Source: Aurantimonas coralicida_A
Lineage (GTDB): Bacteria > Pseudomonadota > Alphaproteobacteria > Rhizobiales > Rhizobiaceae
NCBI RefSeq assembly: GCF_036016755.1
Contig: NZ_JAYXIH010000006.1
Location: 87,668-151,667 of the forward strand
DNA: 64,000 nt
Reading direction: 5' to 3'
Shown: positions 51,871-62,934 of the stretch, piece by piece
Layout of the letters: the number at the start of each line of letters is the position of its first letter
Numbering within the stretch: position 1 is the stretch's first letter
Notes under the pieces: model-generated
Database searches by the model: none
What the model was told of the DNA's origin: nothing
The model's input: the letters and a program-made list of their open reading frames with translations, nothing else
Program-made: the position numbers and the translations under genes

Positions 51871-52759
51871 ACCGCTGCGGCCGGATGCCGTTCCAAGGCT
51901 GAGGCGCAAGGGCATCCTAGCGCAACTCCTCGCCCGACCACTCGCGGTTGTTGGACTGGCGATCATCGTCGTGACCGTTGCGGGCGCGCTGCTCGCGCCC
52001 TGGCTCACTCCCTACGATCCGAACGACCAGCTCTTCGATGGTCTGACGCTGGAAGGTGCTCCGATGGCGCCAGGCGGCGCCTTCGCGCTCGGCAGCGACC
52101 TTTTAGGGCGCGATCTTCTGACGCGCATCCTCTACGGCGCGCGCACCTCGCTCATCATCGGCATCGCCGCCAACGGCGTCGCGCTGCTGATCGGCACGCT
52201 GGTCGGCGTCACTGCCGGGTTCTTTCGGGGATGGACCGGGACGATCCTCATGCGCTTCACCGACCTGATGATGGCGTTTCCGGCTCTCCTGCTGGCGATC
52301 TGCCTTGCCGCGGTGCTGTCGCCGAGCCTTTGGATCGTCGCGCTGGTGATCGCGCTGGTCAATTGGGTGCAGACCGCCCGTGTCGTCTACACCGAGACGA
52401 GTTCGCTGGCCCAGCGCGAATTCATCGAGGCTGAACGCGCGATCGGTGCCGGCACGCTACGCATCCTCTTTCGCCACATCCTGCCGCATCTCCTGCCGAC
52501 GATCATCGTCTGGGGAACGCTCGGCATCTCGACGACCGTCCTCCTGGAAGCGACGCTCTCCTATCTCGGGGTCGGCGTGCAGCCGCCGACGCCCTCCTGG
52601 GGCAACATCATCTTCGAGAACCAGACCTACTTCCAGGCCGCGCCCTGGCTGGTGTTCTTTCCCGGCGCGGCGATTCTGACGCTGGCGCTGGCCTTCAACC
52701 TCGTCGGCGACGCGATGCGCGACATCCTCGACCCGACGCAACGGGGGAGACTGTCGTGA
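51848..52759 (+). CDS. Opp/Dpp-type ABC transporter permease (DppC class)
   Basis: 303 residues, six membrane segments. DppC hallmark ALGSDLLGRDLLTRILYGAR and EAA loop EFIEAERAIGAGTLRILFRH. Imports peptide, nickel-type or amide solutes with its partner. Start ATG 51848 overlaps amiR. Forms the first channel with the DppB-class gene downstream (GTGA overlap). Confidence 0.9.
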   Translation: MSDQLVSEPLRPDAVPRLRRKGILAQLLARPLAVVGLAIIVVTVAGALLAPWLTPYDPNDQLFDGLTLEGAPMAPGGAFALGSDLLGRDLLTRILYGARTSLIIGIAANGVALLIGTLVGVTAGFFRGWTGTILMRFTDLMMAFPALLLAICLAAVLSPSLWIVALVIALVNWVQTARVVYTETSSLAQREFIEAERAIGAGTLRILFRHILPHLLPTIIVWGTLGISTTVLLEATLSYLGVGVQPPTPSWGNIIFENQTYFQAAPWLVFFPGAAILTLALAFNLVGDAMRDILDPTQRGRLS

Positions 52760-53676
52760 TCGCCTATCTCGCCCGGCGCCTCTTCCAATCCATCCTGATT
52801 CTCCTCGGCGTCTCGCTGATTACCTTCGCGCTCTTGTATCTGCTGCCGGCCGACCCCGTGCGCCAGATCGCCGGGCGCAGCGCGACGCCGCAGACGGTGG
52901 AGAATATCCGCCGCGAACTGGGCCTCGACCAGCCGTTCCTCGTCCAGTATGGCCGCTATCTCCTAGGCCTCGTCCAGGGCGATCTCGGCCGGTCCTATCT
53001 GCAGCGCTCGGAGGTGACCACGCTGGTCATGGCGCGGCTGCCGGCGACCCTGCTGCTGATGGCTGGCGCGATCGCCTGCGAGCTCGCACTCGGCTTGACC
53101 ATGGGCCTGATCGCCGCGGTCAAACGCGGCACGGCGACCGATCAGGCACTGATGGTCGGGTCCTTCATCGGGGTCTCCGCGCCGCAATTCGTCGTCGGTC
53201 TCCTACTCCTTTACGTCTTCGCAGTGCGGCTCGACTGGTTCCCGATCGGCGGCTACGGCACGTTTTCGCATCTCGTCCTGCCGTCCGTCACGCTCGGCAT
53301 TCTCGGAGCCGGCTGGTACTCGCGGATGATGCGTTCGTCGATGATCGACGTCCTGCGCCAAGACTATATCCGCACCGCACGCGCCAAGGGTCTGGCGCGT
53401 TCCACGGTGCTGTTCCGGCATGCGCTGCCGAATGCGATCCTCCCGGTGATCGCCATGATCGGCATCGACATCGGCCTGTTCATGAGCGGCATCGTCGTCG
53501 TCGAAAGCGTCTTCGGCTGGCCGGGCATCGGTCAACTCGCCTGGCAGGCGATCCAGCGCGTCGACATCCCGATCATCATGGGCGTGACGCTGGTGTCTGC
53601 CTGCGCCATCGTGCTCGGGAACCTCCTCGCCGACATCGTCACGCCGTTCATCGACCCGCGCATCAAGCTGCGCTGA
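52756..53676 (+). CDS. Opp/Dpp-type ABC transporter permease (DppB class)
   Basis: 306 residues, GTG start 52756. DppB features: YLARRLFQSILILLGVSLIT at start, LPADPVRQIAG, EAA loop QDYIRTARAKGLARSTVLFRH and FGWPGIGQLAWQAIQRVD. Partner of the DppC-class protein. Confidence 0.9.
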   Translation: MIAYLARRLFQSILILLGVSLITFALLYLLPADPVRQIAGRSATPQTVENIRRELGLDQPFLVQYGRYLLGLVQGDLGRSYLQRSEVTTLVMARLPATLLLMAGAIACELALGLTMGLIAAVKRGTATDQALMVGSFIGVSAPQFVVGLLLLYVFAVRLDWFPIGGYGTFSHLVLPSVTLGILGAGWYSRMMRSSMIDVLRQDYIRTARAKGLARSTVLFRHALPNAILPVIAMIGIDIGLFMSGIVVVESVFGWPGIGQLAWQAIQRVDIPIIMGVTLVSACAIVLGNLLADIVTPFIDPRIKLR

Positions 53677-53723
53677 TCCGCACCCTTCGCCCATCCTCTC
53701 GAAGCAAGAAAAGGACTGACCCG

Positions 53724-55424
53724 ATGAAAGCATGGCTCACCTCCACGGTCGCCGCCTCGGCGCTCGGCCTCGCGCTGGCAACCATTCCTGCCGCCGCCCA
53801 GGACAGTTCGGCCAAGGCACCGGACGCAACCAGCGCTGCAGCGGTCACCGATGTCGCCTACACGCCCGATCCAGGCGCCAAGCAGGGCGGCGCGATCGTC
53901 ATCACCTACAAGGACGATGTCGCAACGCTCGATCCGGCGATCGGCTATGACTGGCAGAACTGGTCGATGATCAAGAGCCTGTTCGGCGCGCTCATGGACT
54001 ATGTGCCGGGAACGACCACCCTCCGTCCGGGCCTTGCCGAAAGCTACGACATCTCGGAAGACGGAACCGTCTTCACCTTCCATCTGCGCAAGGGCGTCAA
54101 GTTCCACAATGGCCGCGAGATGACGGCGGACGACGTGAAATATTCGCTGGATCGCGTGACCACCCCGAAGACCCAGAGCCCCGGTGCCGGTTTCTTCGGC
54201 TCGATCAAGGGTTACGACCAGATGGCCGACGGGAGCGCTGAATCCCTCGAAGGCGTGACCACCGTCGATCCCTTGACCGTGAAGATCGAATTGTCTCGGC
54301 CGGACGCGACCTTCCTGCATGTCATGGCGCTGAACTTCTCCTCCATCGTCCCGAAGGAGGCGGTGGAGGAATACGGCGCCGATTTCGGCAAGCACCCGGT
54401 CGGGACCGGCGCGTTCAAGCTGGCGGAATGGACACTTGGCCAACGCCTCGTGTTCCAGAAAAACCCCGACTACTGGCGCGACGGCGTTCCCTATCTCGAC
54501 CAGATCACCTTCGAAATCGGACAGGAGCCGATCGTCGCGCTGCTGCGCCTTCAGAGCGGTGAAGTGGACATTCCCGGCGACGGCATTCCGCCGGCGAAGT
54601 TCCAGGAGGTCATGAACGATCCCGAGCAGAAGGCCCGGGTGGTCGAAGGCGGCCAGTTGCAGACCGGCTACATCACCATGAACACGCAGATGGAGCCTTT
54701 CGACAAGAAGGAGGTCCGCGAGGCGGTCAACATGGCGATCAACAAGGACCGCATCGTCCAGATGATCAACAATCGGGCGCTACCGGCCAACCAGCCGCTG
54801 CCGCCGTCGATGCCGGGCTATGACAAGAGCTTCGAAGGCTATCCCTACGATCCGGCGAAGGCCAAGGAGATGCTGGCCGAAGCCGGCCTTGCGGACGGTT
54901 TCCAGACCGAACTCTTCGTCATGAACACCGATCCGAACCCACGCATCGCCCAGGCGATCCAGCAGGATCTGTCGCAGATCGGCATCAAGGCCGACATCCA
55001 GGCGCTGGCCCAGGCGAACGTGATCGCCGCCGGCGGCGAGAAGGACGGTGCGCCGATGATCTGGTCGGGCGGCATGGCCTGGATCGCCGACTTCCCGGAT
55101 CCGTCGAACTTCTATGGACCGATTTTGGGTTGCGACGGCGCGGTGCCGGGCGGCTGGAACTGGTCCTGGTACTGCAACGAGGAACTCGACAAGAAGGCTG
55201 CGGCGGCGGACGCGATCGTCGATCCGGCGAAAGCCGAGGAACGCGCCAAGATGTGGAGCGAGATCTACGGGGCGATCATGGCCGATGCGCCGTGGGTGCC
55301 GGTGTTCAACGAGCAGCGCTTCACCATGAAGTCGAAGCGTATGGGCGGCGCCGACAACCTGTATGTCGATCCCGTCCATATCCCGATCAACTACGATTAT
55401 GTGTTCGTCACCGATGTGCAGTAA
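53724..55424 (+). CDS. ABC transporter substrate-binding protein, SBP_bac_5 family
   Basis: 566 residues. Signal peptide 1-28 (GLALATIPAAAQ). SBP_bac_5 (DppA/OppA) fold: TLRPGLAESYDISEDGTVFT, FHLRKGVKFHNGREMTADDVKYSLDR-type region and KHPVGTGAFKLAEWTLGQRL. Gathers the solute of the first transporter; an amide or amide-bearing peptide is likely by context (amiCR, fmdA). Its end overlaps fmdA by 11 bp. Confidence 0.9.
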   Translation: MKAWLTSTVAASALGLALATIPAAAQDSSAKAPDATSAAAVTDVAYTPDPGAKQGGAIVITYKDDVATLDPAIGYDWQNWSMIKSLFGALMDYVPGTTTLRPGLAESYDISEDGTVFTFHLRKGVKFHNGREMTADDVKYSLDRVTTPKTQSPGAGFFGSIKGYDQMADGSAESLEGVTTVDPLTVKIELSRPDATFLHVMALNFSSIVPKEAVEEYGADFGKHPVGTGAFKLAEWTLGQRLVFQKNPDYWRDGVPYLDQITFEIGQEPIVALLRLQSGEVDIPGDGIPPAKFQEVMNDPEQKARVVEGGQLQTGYITMNTQMEPFDKKEVREAVNMAINKDRIVQMINNRALPANQPLPPSMPGYDKSFEGYPYDPAKAKEMLAEAGLADGFQTELFVMNTDPNPRIAQAIQQDLSQIGIKADIQALAQANVIAAGGEKDGAPMIWSGGMAWIADFPDPSNFYGPILGCDGAVPGGWNWSWYCNEELDKKAAAADAIVDPAKAEERAKMWSEIYGAIMADAPWVPVFNEQRFTMKSKRMGGADNLYVDPVHIPINYDYVFVTDVQ

Positions 55425-56358
55425 CTGCGACTACACGATCCACGCCCGGCAGCATCATTTCGGCTGGGACAATTCGTTCGAACCGGTCGCGCGTGTCGCG
55501 CCCGGTTCGACGATCGAATTCGAATGTCTCGACTCCTCGGCCGGGCAACTGACCCCGGATTCGACGGTGGAAGACGTGAGGACTCTCGACTTCGGCAAGA
55601 TCAACCCGGTCAACGGGCCGGTCTTCGTCGAGGGGGCCGAGCCCGGCGACGCGCTGAAGATCACCATCGACACGTTCAAGCCGTCCGGCTTCGGCTGGAC
55701 GGCCAACATTCCGGGCTTCGGCCTCCTCGCCGACGACTTCAAGGAGCCGGCGCTGACGATCTGGAAATACGATCCGGCCAGTCTTGAGCCGGCGCTTTTC
55801 GGCAGCCAGGGCAGGGTGCCGCTCAAGCCCTTCGCTGGAACGATCGGCAACGCCCCGGCAGAGGATGGCCACCACTCGATCGTGCCGCCGCGCCGGGTCG
55901 GCGGCAATTTGGACATCCGGGATCTTGCCGCTGGCACGGTATTGTACCTGCCGGTCGAGGTCGCGGGCGCATTGTTCTCGGTCGGCGACACCCACGCGGC
56001 ACAGGGCGACGGCGAGGTCTGCGGCACCGCCATCGAAAGCCCGATGAACACGGTGCTGACCCTCGATCTGGTCAAGGATGCGCGGCTCAAGATGCCCCGC
56101 TTCACGACGCCCGGACCGGTCACCCGTCATCTCGACGCCAAGGGCTACGAGGTGACGACAGGGATCGGCTCCGACCTGATGGAGGGAGCGAAAGCCGCCG
56201 TCTCGCAGATGGTCGATCTGCTGGCCGGGCGTTACCAGATCGATCCGGTGGACGCGTATATGCTGGTCTCGACCTGCGGCGACCTGCGGATCTCGGAGAT
56301 CGTCGACATGCCCAACTGGGTCGTCTCCTTCTACTTCCCGCGCTGCGTCTTCGAATGA
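55414..56358 (+). CDS. fmdA: Acetamidase/formamidase family protein
   Basis: 314 residues, FmdA_AmdA family. HHFGWDNSFEPVARVAPGST, NPVNGPVFVEGAEPGDALKI, FAGTIGNAPAEDGHHSIVPP and FSVGDTHAAQGDGEVCGTAIES are close matches to formamidases/acetamidases, with metal-binding Asp/His in GDTHAAQGDGEV. It hydrolyses a short amide to acid and ammonia. This ties the operon to amide nitrogen use. Start ATG 55414 lies inside the binding-protein 3' end; the stop overlaps the next ATG. Confidence 0.88.
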   Translation: MCSNCDYTIHARQHHFGWDNSFEPVARVAPGSTIEFECLDSSAGQLTPDSTVEDVRTLDFGKINPVNGPVFVEGAEPGDALKITIDTFKPSGFGWTANIPGFGLLADDFKEPALTIWKYDPASLEPALFGSQGRVPLKPFAGTIGNAPAEDGHHSIVPPRRVGGNLDIRDLAAGTVLYLPVEVAGALFSVGDTHAAQGDGEVCGTAIESPMNTVLTLDLVKDARLKMPRFTTPGPVTRHLDAKGYEVTTGIGSDLMEGAKAAVSQMVDLLAGRYQIDPVDAYMLVSTCGDLRISEIVDMPNWVVSFYFPRCVFE

Positions 56359-58174
56359 GACTCGCGGGACGCCACGAACGGTCCGGGGCGTTCTTCGCCC
56401 CGGCTGGTACGAAGATGGGCGGGGAGGCGGCGGCGGCACCCGTGCTGATCGTCGACAGACTAACCGTCGTGGTGGGCGGCGAGGGCGGTCCACGGCCTGT
56501 CGTATCGGAGCTCGCCTTCACGCTCGGTCGCGGCGAAACGCTCTGCATCGCTGGCGAATCCGGCTCCGGCAAGTCGATGACGGCGCTGGCAATCATGGGG
56601 CTCCTGCCCAGGCCAGGGGCGCGCATCGAAGCCGGCACGATCCGGTTCGGCGACACCGACCTGGCCACGCTGGACGAAGCAGCGATGCGGCGCGTACGCG
56701 GCGACCGGATTGCGATGATCTTCCAGGAACCGATGACCTCCCTCAACCCGGTGCTGACCATCGGCCGGCAACTGGTCGAGGCGATCGAGGCGCATGAACG
56801 GGTCTCGCGCGTGCAGGAGCGGCGCCGGGCGATCGAAGCGCTGACGGCGGTACGCATCCCGGAGGCAGCCAGCCGCATGACCCAGCATCCGCACGAGTTG
56901 TCGGGCGGCATGCGGCAACGCGTGATGATCGCCATGGCGCTGGCACTGCGGCCCGACGTGCTCATCGCCGACGAGCCGACGACCGCGCTCGACGTTACCG
57001 TGCAGGGCGAGGTGCTCGAGCTGCTGCGCCAGCTCCAACGCGACCTTGGCACGGCGATCATCCTGATCACCCACGACATGGGAGTGGTCGCCGAAATGGC
57101 GGACCGCGTCATCGTCCTGCGCGAGGGCCGTATGGTGGAAGCGGGCGCGGCGGAGGCGATCTTCGCCGATCCACAGGCCGCCTACACGAAGGAATTGCTG
57201 GCAGCGGTTCCCCGGATCGGCGGTGGGGCCGGGCGTGTCGTGACGCGACCCACAAGCAACGCCGCAACGCCTTCGGTGGTCTCAGTGCGCGATCTCGCTG
57301 TCCATTTCGACCTTCACGGGGGCTTTCTCGGTCGGGTCGACCGCCGGGTTCACGCGGTGGAGGGCGTTTCCTTCGAGGTCGGCGCGGGCGAGACGCTGTC
57401 GCTGGTCGGCGAATCGGGCTGCGGCAAGTCGACCACCGCCAAGGCCCTGGCCGGATTGGTGCCCTACAGCGGCGACATCGTCGTCGGCGGGCGCAATATG
57501 GCAGGCCTCGCCCGCCAGGACGCCAAGGCGATGCGTCGCGATATCCAGATGATCTTCCAGGATCCCTTCGCTTCGCTCGATCCGCGCATGACCGTCGGCG
57601 ACCTTGTGGCGGAGCCGATGGTGATCCACGGCATCGCGACGGGCGCGGAACGCCGTGAGCGAGTCGCCGGCTTGTTCGAACGCGTCGGCCTGTCGCCGGA
57701 TCAGATGAGCCGCTATGCGCACGAGTTCTCGGGGGGGCAGCGCCAACGCATCTGCATTGCCCGAGCGCTAGCACTGCGGCCGAAGCTGATCGTCGCCGAC
57801 GAAAGCGTCTCCGCACTCGACGTCTCTGTGCAGGCGCGTGTGCTCGAACTTCTGCGCGAATTGCAGGCCGACTTCGGCATCGCGTACCTGTTCATTTCCC
57901 ATGACATGGCAGTGGTCGAGAACATCTCCGACCGCGTCGCGGTCATGTATCTCGGCCAGATCGTCGAGACAGGGACTCGTGATCAGATTTTCTCCAACCC
58001 CCGGCATCCCTATACCCGTCGGCTGATCGAAGCAGTCCCGGTGCCGGATCCGACGCGGCGGCGGCCGCATTTTCCTCGCCTCGACCAGGAGATCCCGAGC
58101 CCCGTGAGGAAGCTGGGCGATGCGCCGGCGCGATTGGTGCTGGTCGATCGCGGCGCCGGCCATCTGGTGGCGGC

Positions 58175-58178
<4 letters not shown>
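56355..58178 (+). CDS. Double ATP-binding protein of Opp/Dpp-type ABC transporter (DppD-DppF fusion)
   Basis: 607 residues, two ABC domains. First: Walker A GESGSGKSM near residue 70, signature LSGGMRQRVMIAMAL, Walker B VLIADEPTTALDVT. Second: Walker A GESGCGKST near 355, signature FSGGQRQRICIARAL, Walker B LIVADESVSALDVS. It energises the first channel (51848-53676). ATG 56355 overlaps fmdA; ATG 56415 is closer to the normal start, so the first 20 residues may be untranslated. Confidence 0.9.
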
Positions 58179-59196
<1,018 letters not shown>

Positions 59197-59197
<1 letters not shown>

Positions 59198-60318
59198 TGG
59201 CCGGTGTCTCTCCCATCCTGGAAACCACCGACCTCGTGAAACATTTCGGCGGGGGACGGCAATGGTTGAAGCGCTCACCGCTGGTGCAAGCGGTGAACGG
59301 GATTTCGATCCGCGTCTTCGAGGGAGAGACCCTGGCCGTCGTCGGTGAATCCGGTTGCGGCAAGTCGACACTCGGCCGTCTGCTCATCCGTCTCCTGTCA
59401 CCGACCTCCGGCGACGTGATCTATCGCGGGCGCAATCTCGGCAATCTGTCTTCGACCGAGATGCGCAACCTGCGTCGCGAACTGCAGATCGTCTTCCAGG
59501 ATCCGTTTGCCTCCCTAAACCCGAGAATGAGCGTTGCCGACATCGTCGGCGAGCCGATCTGGCTGCACGAGACCCTGTCCACGGCCGAACGGCGCGACCG
59601 TGTGCTGGAGATATTCGAGATCGTGGGCCTTCGCCCCGACATGGCCGACCGCTATCCGCACGAATTCTCAGGCGGCCAGCGCCAGCGCATCGGCGTCGCA
59701 CGGGCATTGGCGGCGAAGCCCACGCTGATCCTTGGCGACGAGCCGCTCTCGGCCCTTGACGTCTCGATCCAGGCGCAGATCGTCAATCTGCTGGAAGATC
59801 TGAAGGATCGGCTGAGGCTGACGCTGGTCATCGTCGCTCACGACCTCGCGGTCATCAAGCATATGAGCGATCGGGTCGCGGTGATGTATCTCGGCGAGAT
59901 TGTCGAGCTCGCCACGACCGACGAACTCTACGCCGACCCGCTCCACCCCTACACGCGGGCACTGCTGGCGGCGATCCCGCAGGCGAGCGCGGCGGCCAGA
60001 GGAACGATCGAGCCGCTGGAAGGCGATGTTCCGAGTCCGACGGCGCCTCCCTCCGGTTGCCGGTTCCACACTCGCTGCCCGCATGCGCGCCCGGTCTGCT
60101 CGGTGGAATCGCCCGTCCTCGAAGCCGTCGGCGTCGGCGCCGGCGAGCGCCGGGTCGCTTGTCATTTCTGGAAGGAGATTCAGGACGCTGGCGGCAGCCC
60201 GCGGATCATCGCACGGCAAAGCGAGCCCCTGAAGCGACGACTTGCCCTCTTCACCGCGTGCCAGTCCAGCCGCGCTGAACTGACCACCCCTCTTACCGCA
60301 ACCGAACAGGGAACCTGA
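59197..60318 (+). CDS. Opp/Dpp-type ABC transporter ATP-binding protein (DppF class)
   Basis: 373 residues. Walker A GESGCGKST, signature FSGGQRQRIGVARAL, Walker B LILGDEPLSALDVS, C-terminal CRFHTRCPHARPVC. The last 45 residues (after VACHFWKEI) are an extra tail rich in Arg/Thr. Pairs with DppD-class ATPase for the second importer. Two bases separate it from the binding-protein gene. Confidence 0.9.
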
Positions 60319-60320
60319 CC

Positions 60321-61826
60321 ATGAAGACCTCGATGAAACTGGCGCTGTTCGCCACGGCGTTGTTGACGTCGACCTCCGCCTACGCCCAGGCGTTTCGCAT
60401 AGGTCTGGCGGAAGATCCGGACGTGCTCGATCCCGACCGCGCCCGCACCTATGTCGGCCGCATCGTCTTCACTTCGCTCTGCGACAAGCTGGTCGACATC
60501 ACGCCGAAGCTGGATTTCGTGCCGCAGCTGGCTACGGAATGGTCGTGGAACGACGACAAGACGGCGCTCACCTTCAAGCTGCGCGACGGCGTCACCTTCC
60601 ACGACGGCACGACATTCGATGCCGAGGCGGTCAAGGCGAATATCGAGCGCTCGACGACACTCTCGGATTCAAACCGCAAGAGCGAACTGAACGCGGTCGA
60701 GAGCGTCACCGTCGACGACCCGCTGACGGTAACGATCAATCTCAAGCATCCCGACGCGCCGTTGCTCGCCACGCTTTCGGACCGCGCCGGCATGATGATG
60801 TCGCCGCAGGCCTTCGCCGAGGGCAAGGAATTCTCGCAAGCTCCGGTGTGCTCCGGACCTTACGAGTTCGTTCGCCGCGTCCAGAACGACCGGATCGAGC
60901 TGAAGAAGTACGAAAACTATTGGAACGCCGCCGAGTATCCGATCGAGGCCGTAACCTTCCAGCCGATCACCGACGCTACCGTGAAACTCGCCAATCTGCG
61001 CGCCGGCGACCTCGATATGCTGGAGCGCCTCGCTCCGTCGGACGTGCCGTCGGTCAAGGACGATACGAGCCTGCAATTCGTGCCGGTCACCGGCCTCGGC
61101 TACGGGTCGATCCGCTTCAACGTCAACAATGGCGATAGGGCGAAGCAACCGATCGGCGCCGACAAGCGGGTGCGCCAGGCGTTCCAATACGCCGTCGGCC
61201 GCGACATCATCGATCAGGTCGCGGGCAATGGCATCTTTCCCCCGGCCCAGCAGCCGTTCCCGCCGTCGAGCCCGTTTCTTAGCGACAAGTTCCCGGTCAC
61301 CGAGCGCAATCTCGACAAGGCCAAGGAACTGCTGAAGGAGGCGGGCGTCGAGAATCCGTCCTTCGAACTCGTCTTCGGCACCGGCTCGGCCAACCAGCAG
61401 CTCGCCGAGCTGATCCAGGCGATGGCGGCGGAAGCGGGCTTCCAAATCAATCTGCGCGCCACCGAGTTCGCGGCCATGCAGCAGGAGATGGAGCAGGGCA
61501 ATTTCGATGCGGCGATCATCAACTGGTCCGGCCGCGTCGATCCGGACGGCAATATCTACACATTCGTTGCCTGCGACGGAAATCTCAACGACTCGAAATA
61601 CTGCAACGAAGAGGTCGACAAGAATCTCAACGCGGCACGACTCGAGACTGACGTCGCCACGCGAAAGCCGCTCTACGATGCCGCACAGGCGATCCTGCAG
61701 GAAGACCTGCCGCTGATGTACACCTACTATCAGCCCTGGCCCTTCGTGCTGGCCACGAACGTCAAGGGGTTCGAGCCCTATCCCGACGGCATGATCCGCC
61801 TGAAGGGCATGAGCGTCGAGAAGTAG
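60321..61826 (+). CDS. ABC transporter substrate-binding protein, SBP_bac_5 family (second set)
   Basis: 501 residues. Signal peptide 1-23 (LLTSTSAYAQAF). DppA/OppA family: FRIGLAEDPDVLDPDRARTY, then LRDGVTFHDGTTFDAEAVKANIER-type region and CSGPYEFVRRVQNDRIELKK. It is a different paralogue from the first (53724), so the two importers likely take related but distinct substrates. A strong hairpin follows before the permease. Confidence 0.9.
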   Translation: MKTSMKLALFATALLTSTSAYAQAFRIGLAEDPDVLDPDRARTYVGRIVFTSLCDKLVDITPKLDFVPQLATEWSWNDDKTALTFKLRDGVTFHDGTTFDAEAVKANIERSTTLSDSNRKSELNAVESVTVDDPLTVTINLKHPDAPLLATLSDRAGMMMSPQAFAEGKEFSQAPVCSGPYEFVRRVQNDRIELKKYENYWNAAEYPIEAVTFQPITDATVKLANLRAGDLDMLERLAPSDVPSVKDDTSLQFVPVTGLGYGSIRFNVNNGDRAKQPIGADKRVRQAFQYAVGRDIIDQVAGNGIFPPAQQPFPPSSPFLSDKFPVTERNLDKAKELLKEAGVENPSFELVFGTGSANQQLAELIQAMAAEAGFQINLRATEFAAMQQEMEQGNFDAAIINWSGRVDPDGNIYTFVACDGNLNDSKYCNEEVDKNLNAARLETDVATRKPLYDAAQAILQEDLPLMYTYYQPWPFVLATNVKGFEPYPDGMIRLKGMSVEK

Positions 61827-61845
61827 GCCCAGGCACACAGCGACC

Positions 61846-61872
61846 GGCGGCGGGCGAGGGTCGCCCGCCGCC
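61846..61872 (+). promoter_or_regulatory. GC-rich hairpin between binding protein and permease genes
   Basis: A perfect 11-bp stem (GGCGGCGGGCG/CGCCCGCCGCC) with a 5-base loop, then TCTTT. Like those after livK and dctP, it should reduce read-through or stabilise the upstream message. Confidence 0.65.
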
Positions 61873-61890
61873 TCTTTCATGGAGCTTTTC

Positions 61891-62933
61891 ATGGGCCAGT
61901 TGATCCTCAGGCGCATCCTCGTCGCCATCCCGACGATCATCATCGTGTCGATGCTGGTCTTTGCCCTGCAGAAGCTTCTGCCGGGCGACCCGGCGCTGAT
62001 GATCGCCGGCGAGGAACGCGATCNATCCCGACGATCATCATCGTGTCGATGCTGGTCTTTGCCCTGCAGAAGCTTCTGCCGGGCGACCCGGCGCTGATGA
62101 TCGCCGGCGAGGAACGCGATCCCAAGGTGGTGGAGTTCATTCGCGAGAAATATCGCCTCAACGACCCGCTGCCGGTGCAGTATGGCGCCTGGGTGACGCA
62201 GATAGCGCAGGGCGATTTTGGCAGGTCGCTCCGCACCGACGTGCCGGTGACGACGCTGATCGCCCAAAAGCTGCCGGTAACCATCCAACTCGCCGTCATG
62301 GCGATGATCGTCGCGATACTGGTCGGAGTTCCCGCCGGCATATTGGCGGCCGTCAAAAAGGGCACGATTACCGACTATCTCGCCAACTTCTTCGCCTTGT
62401 CGGGCTTGTCGATTCCGAACTTCTGGCTCGGAATCCTCCTGATCTTTCTGGTCTCGGTGCAACTCGGCTGGCTACCGGCGTCCGGCTATGTTTCGCCGGC
62501 GCGCGATCTCTGGCTGTCGATCAAGACCATGCTGATGCCGGCGTTTGTCCTGGGCACGGCACTTGCCGCGACCTTGATGCGCCACACGCGCTCGGCGATG
62601 ATCGAGGTTCTGGGCGCCGACTACATCCGCACGGCGCGGGCCAAGGGTCTTTATGAGCGCACCGTGATCATGAAGCACGCGATGCGCAACGCCCTGGTGC
62701 CGATCGTCACCTTGATGACGTTGCTCTTCGGCGAACTCCTCGGCGGCGCTGTGCTGACCGAGCAGATCTTCTCAATCCCCGGCTTCGGCAAGCTGGTCGT
62801 CGACGCGGTGTTCACGCGCGACTATGCCGTCGTCCAGGGTATTGTCCTGTGCACCGCGATCGGCTTCATCGTCATGAATCTCCTCGCCGACGTCGTCTAC
62901 ATTCTGATCAACCCTCGGTTGAGGGGCGCCTGA
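61891..62933 (+). CDS. Opp/Dpp-type ABC transporter permease (DppB class), broken by an assembly duplication
   Basis: Start ATG 61891 with GGAG six bases before. The frame is lost at 62024 (N) because 61927-62023 and 62025-62121 are identical. Removing one copy and the N restores one protein: RRILVAIPTIIIVSMLVFAL, LLPGDPALMIAGEERDPKV, later EVLGADYIRTARAKGLYERT and FSIPGFGKLVVDAVFTRDY, all DppB. The real gene is about 98 bp shorter than the interval and intact. Confidence 0.88.
61927..62121. repeat. 97-bp exact direct duplication around a single N (assembly joint)
   Basis: Copies 61927-62023 and 62025-62121 are identical base for base and separated only by N at 62024. This is the sign of two contigs with overlapping ends joined without merging, not a biological repeat. 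Confidence 0.9.
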
Positions 62934-62934
62934 C

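Noticed and set aside
61927..62121. 97-bp direct repeat as target-site or mobile element duplication
   Set aside because: Copies are identical, separated only by an N, inside a gene that becomes normal when one is removed.
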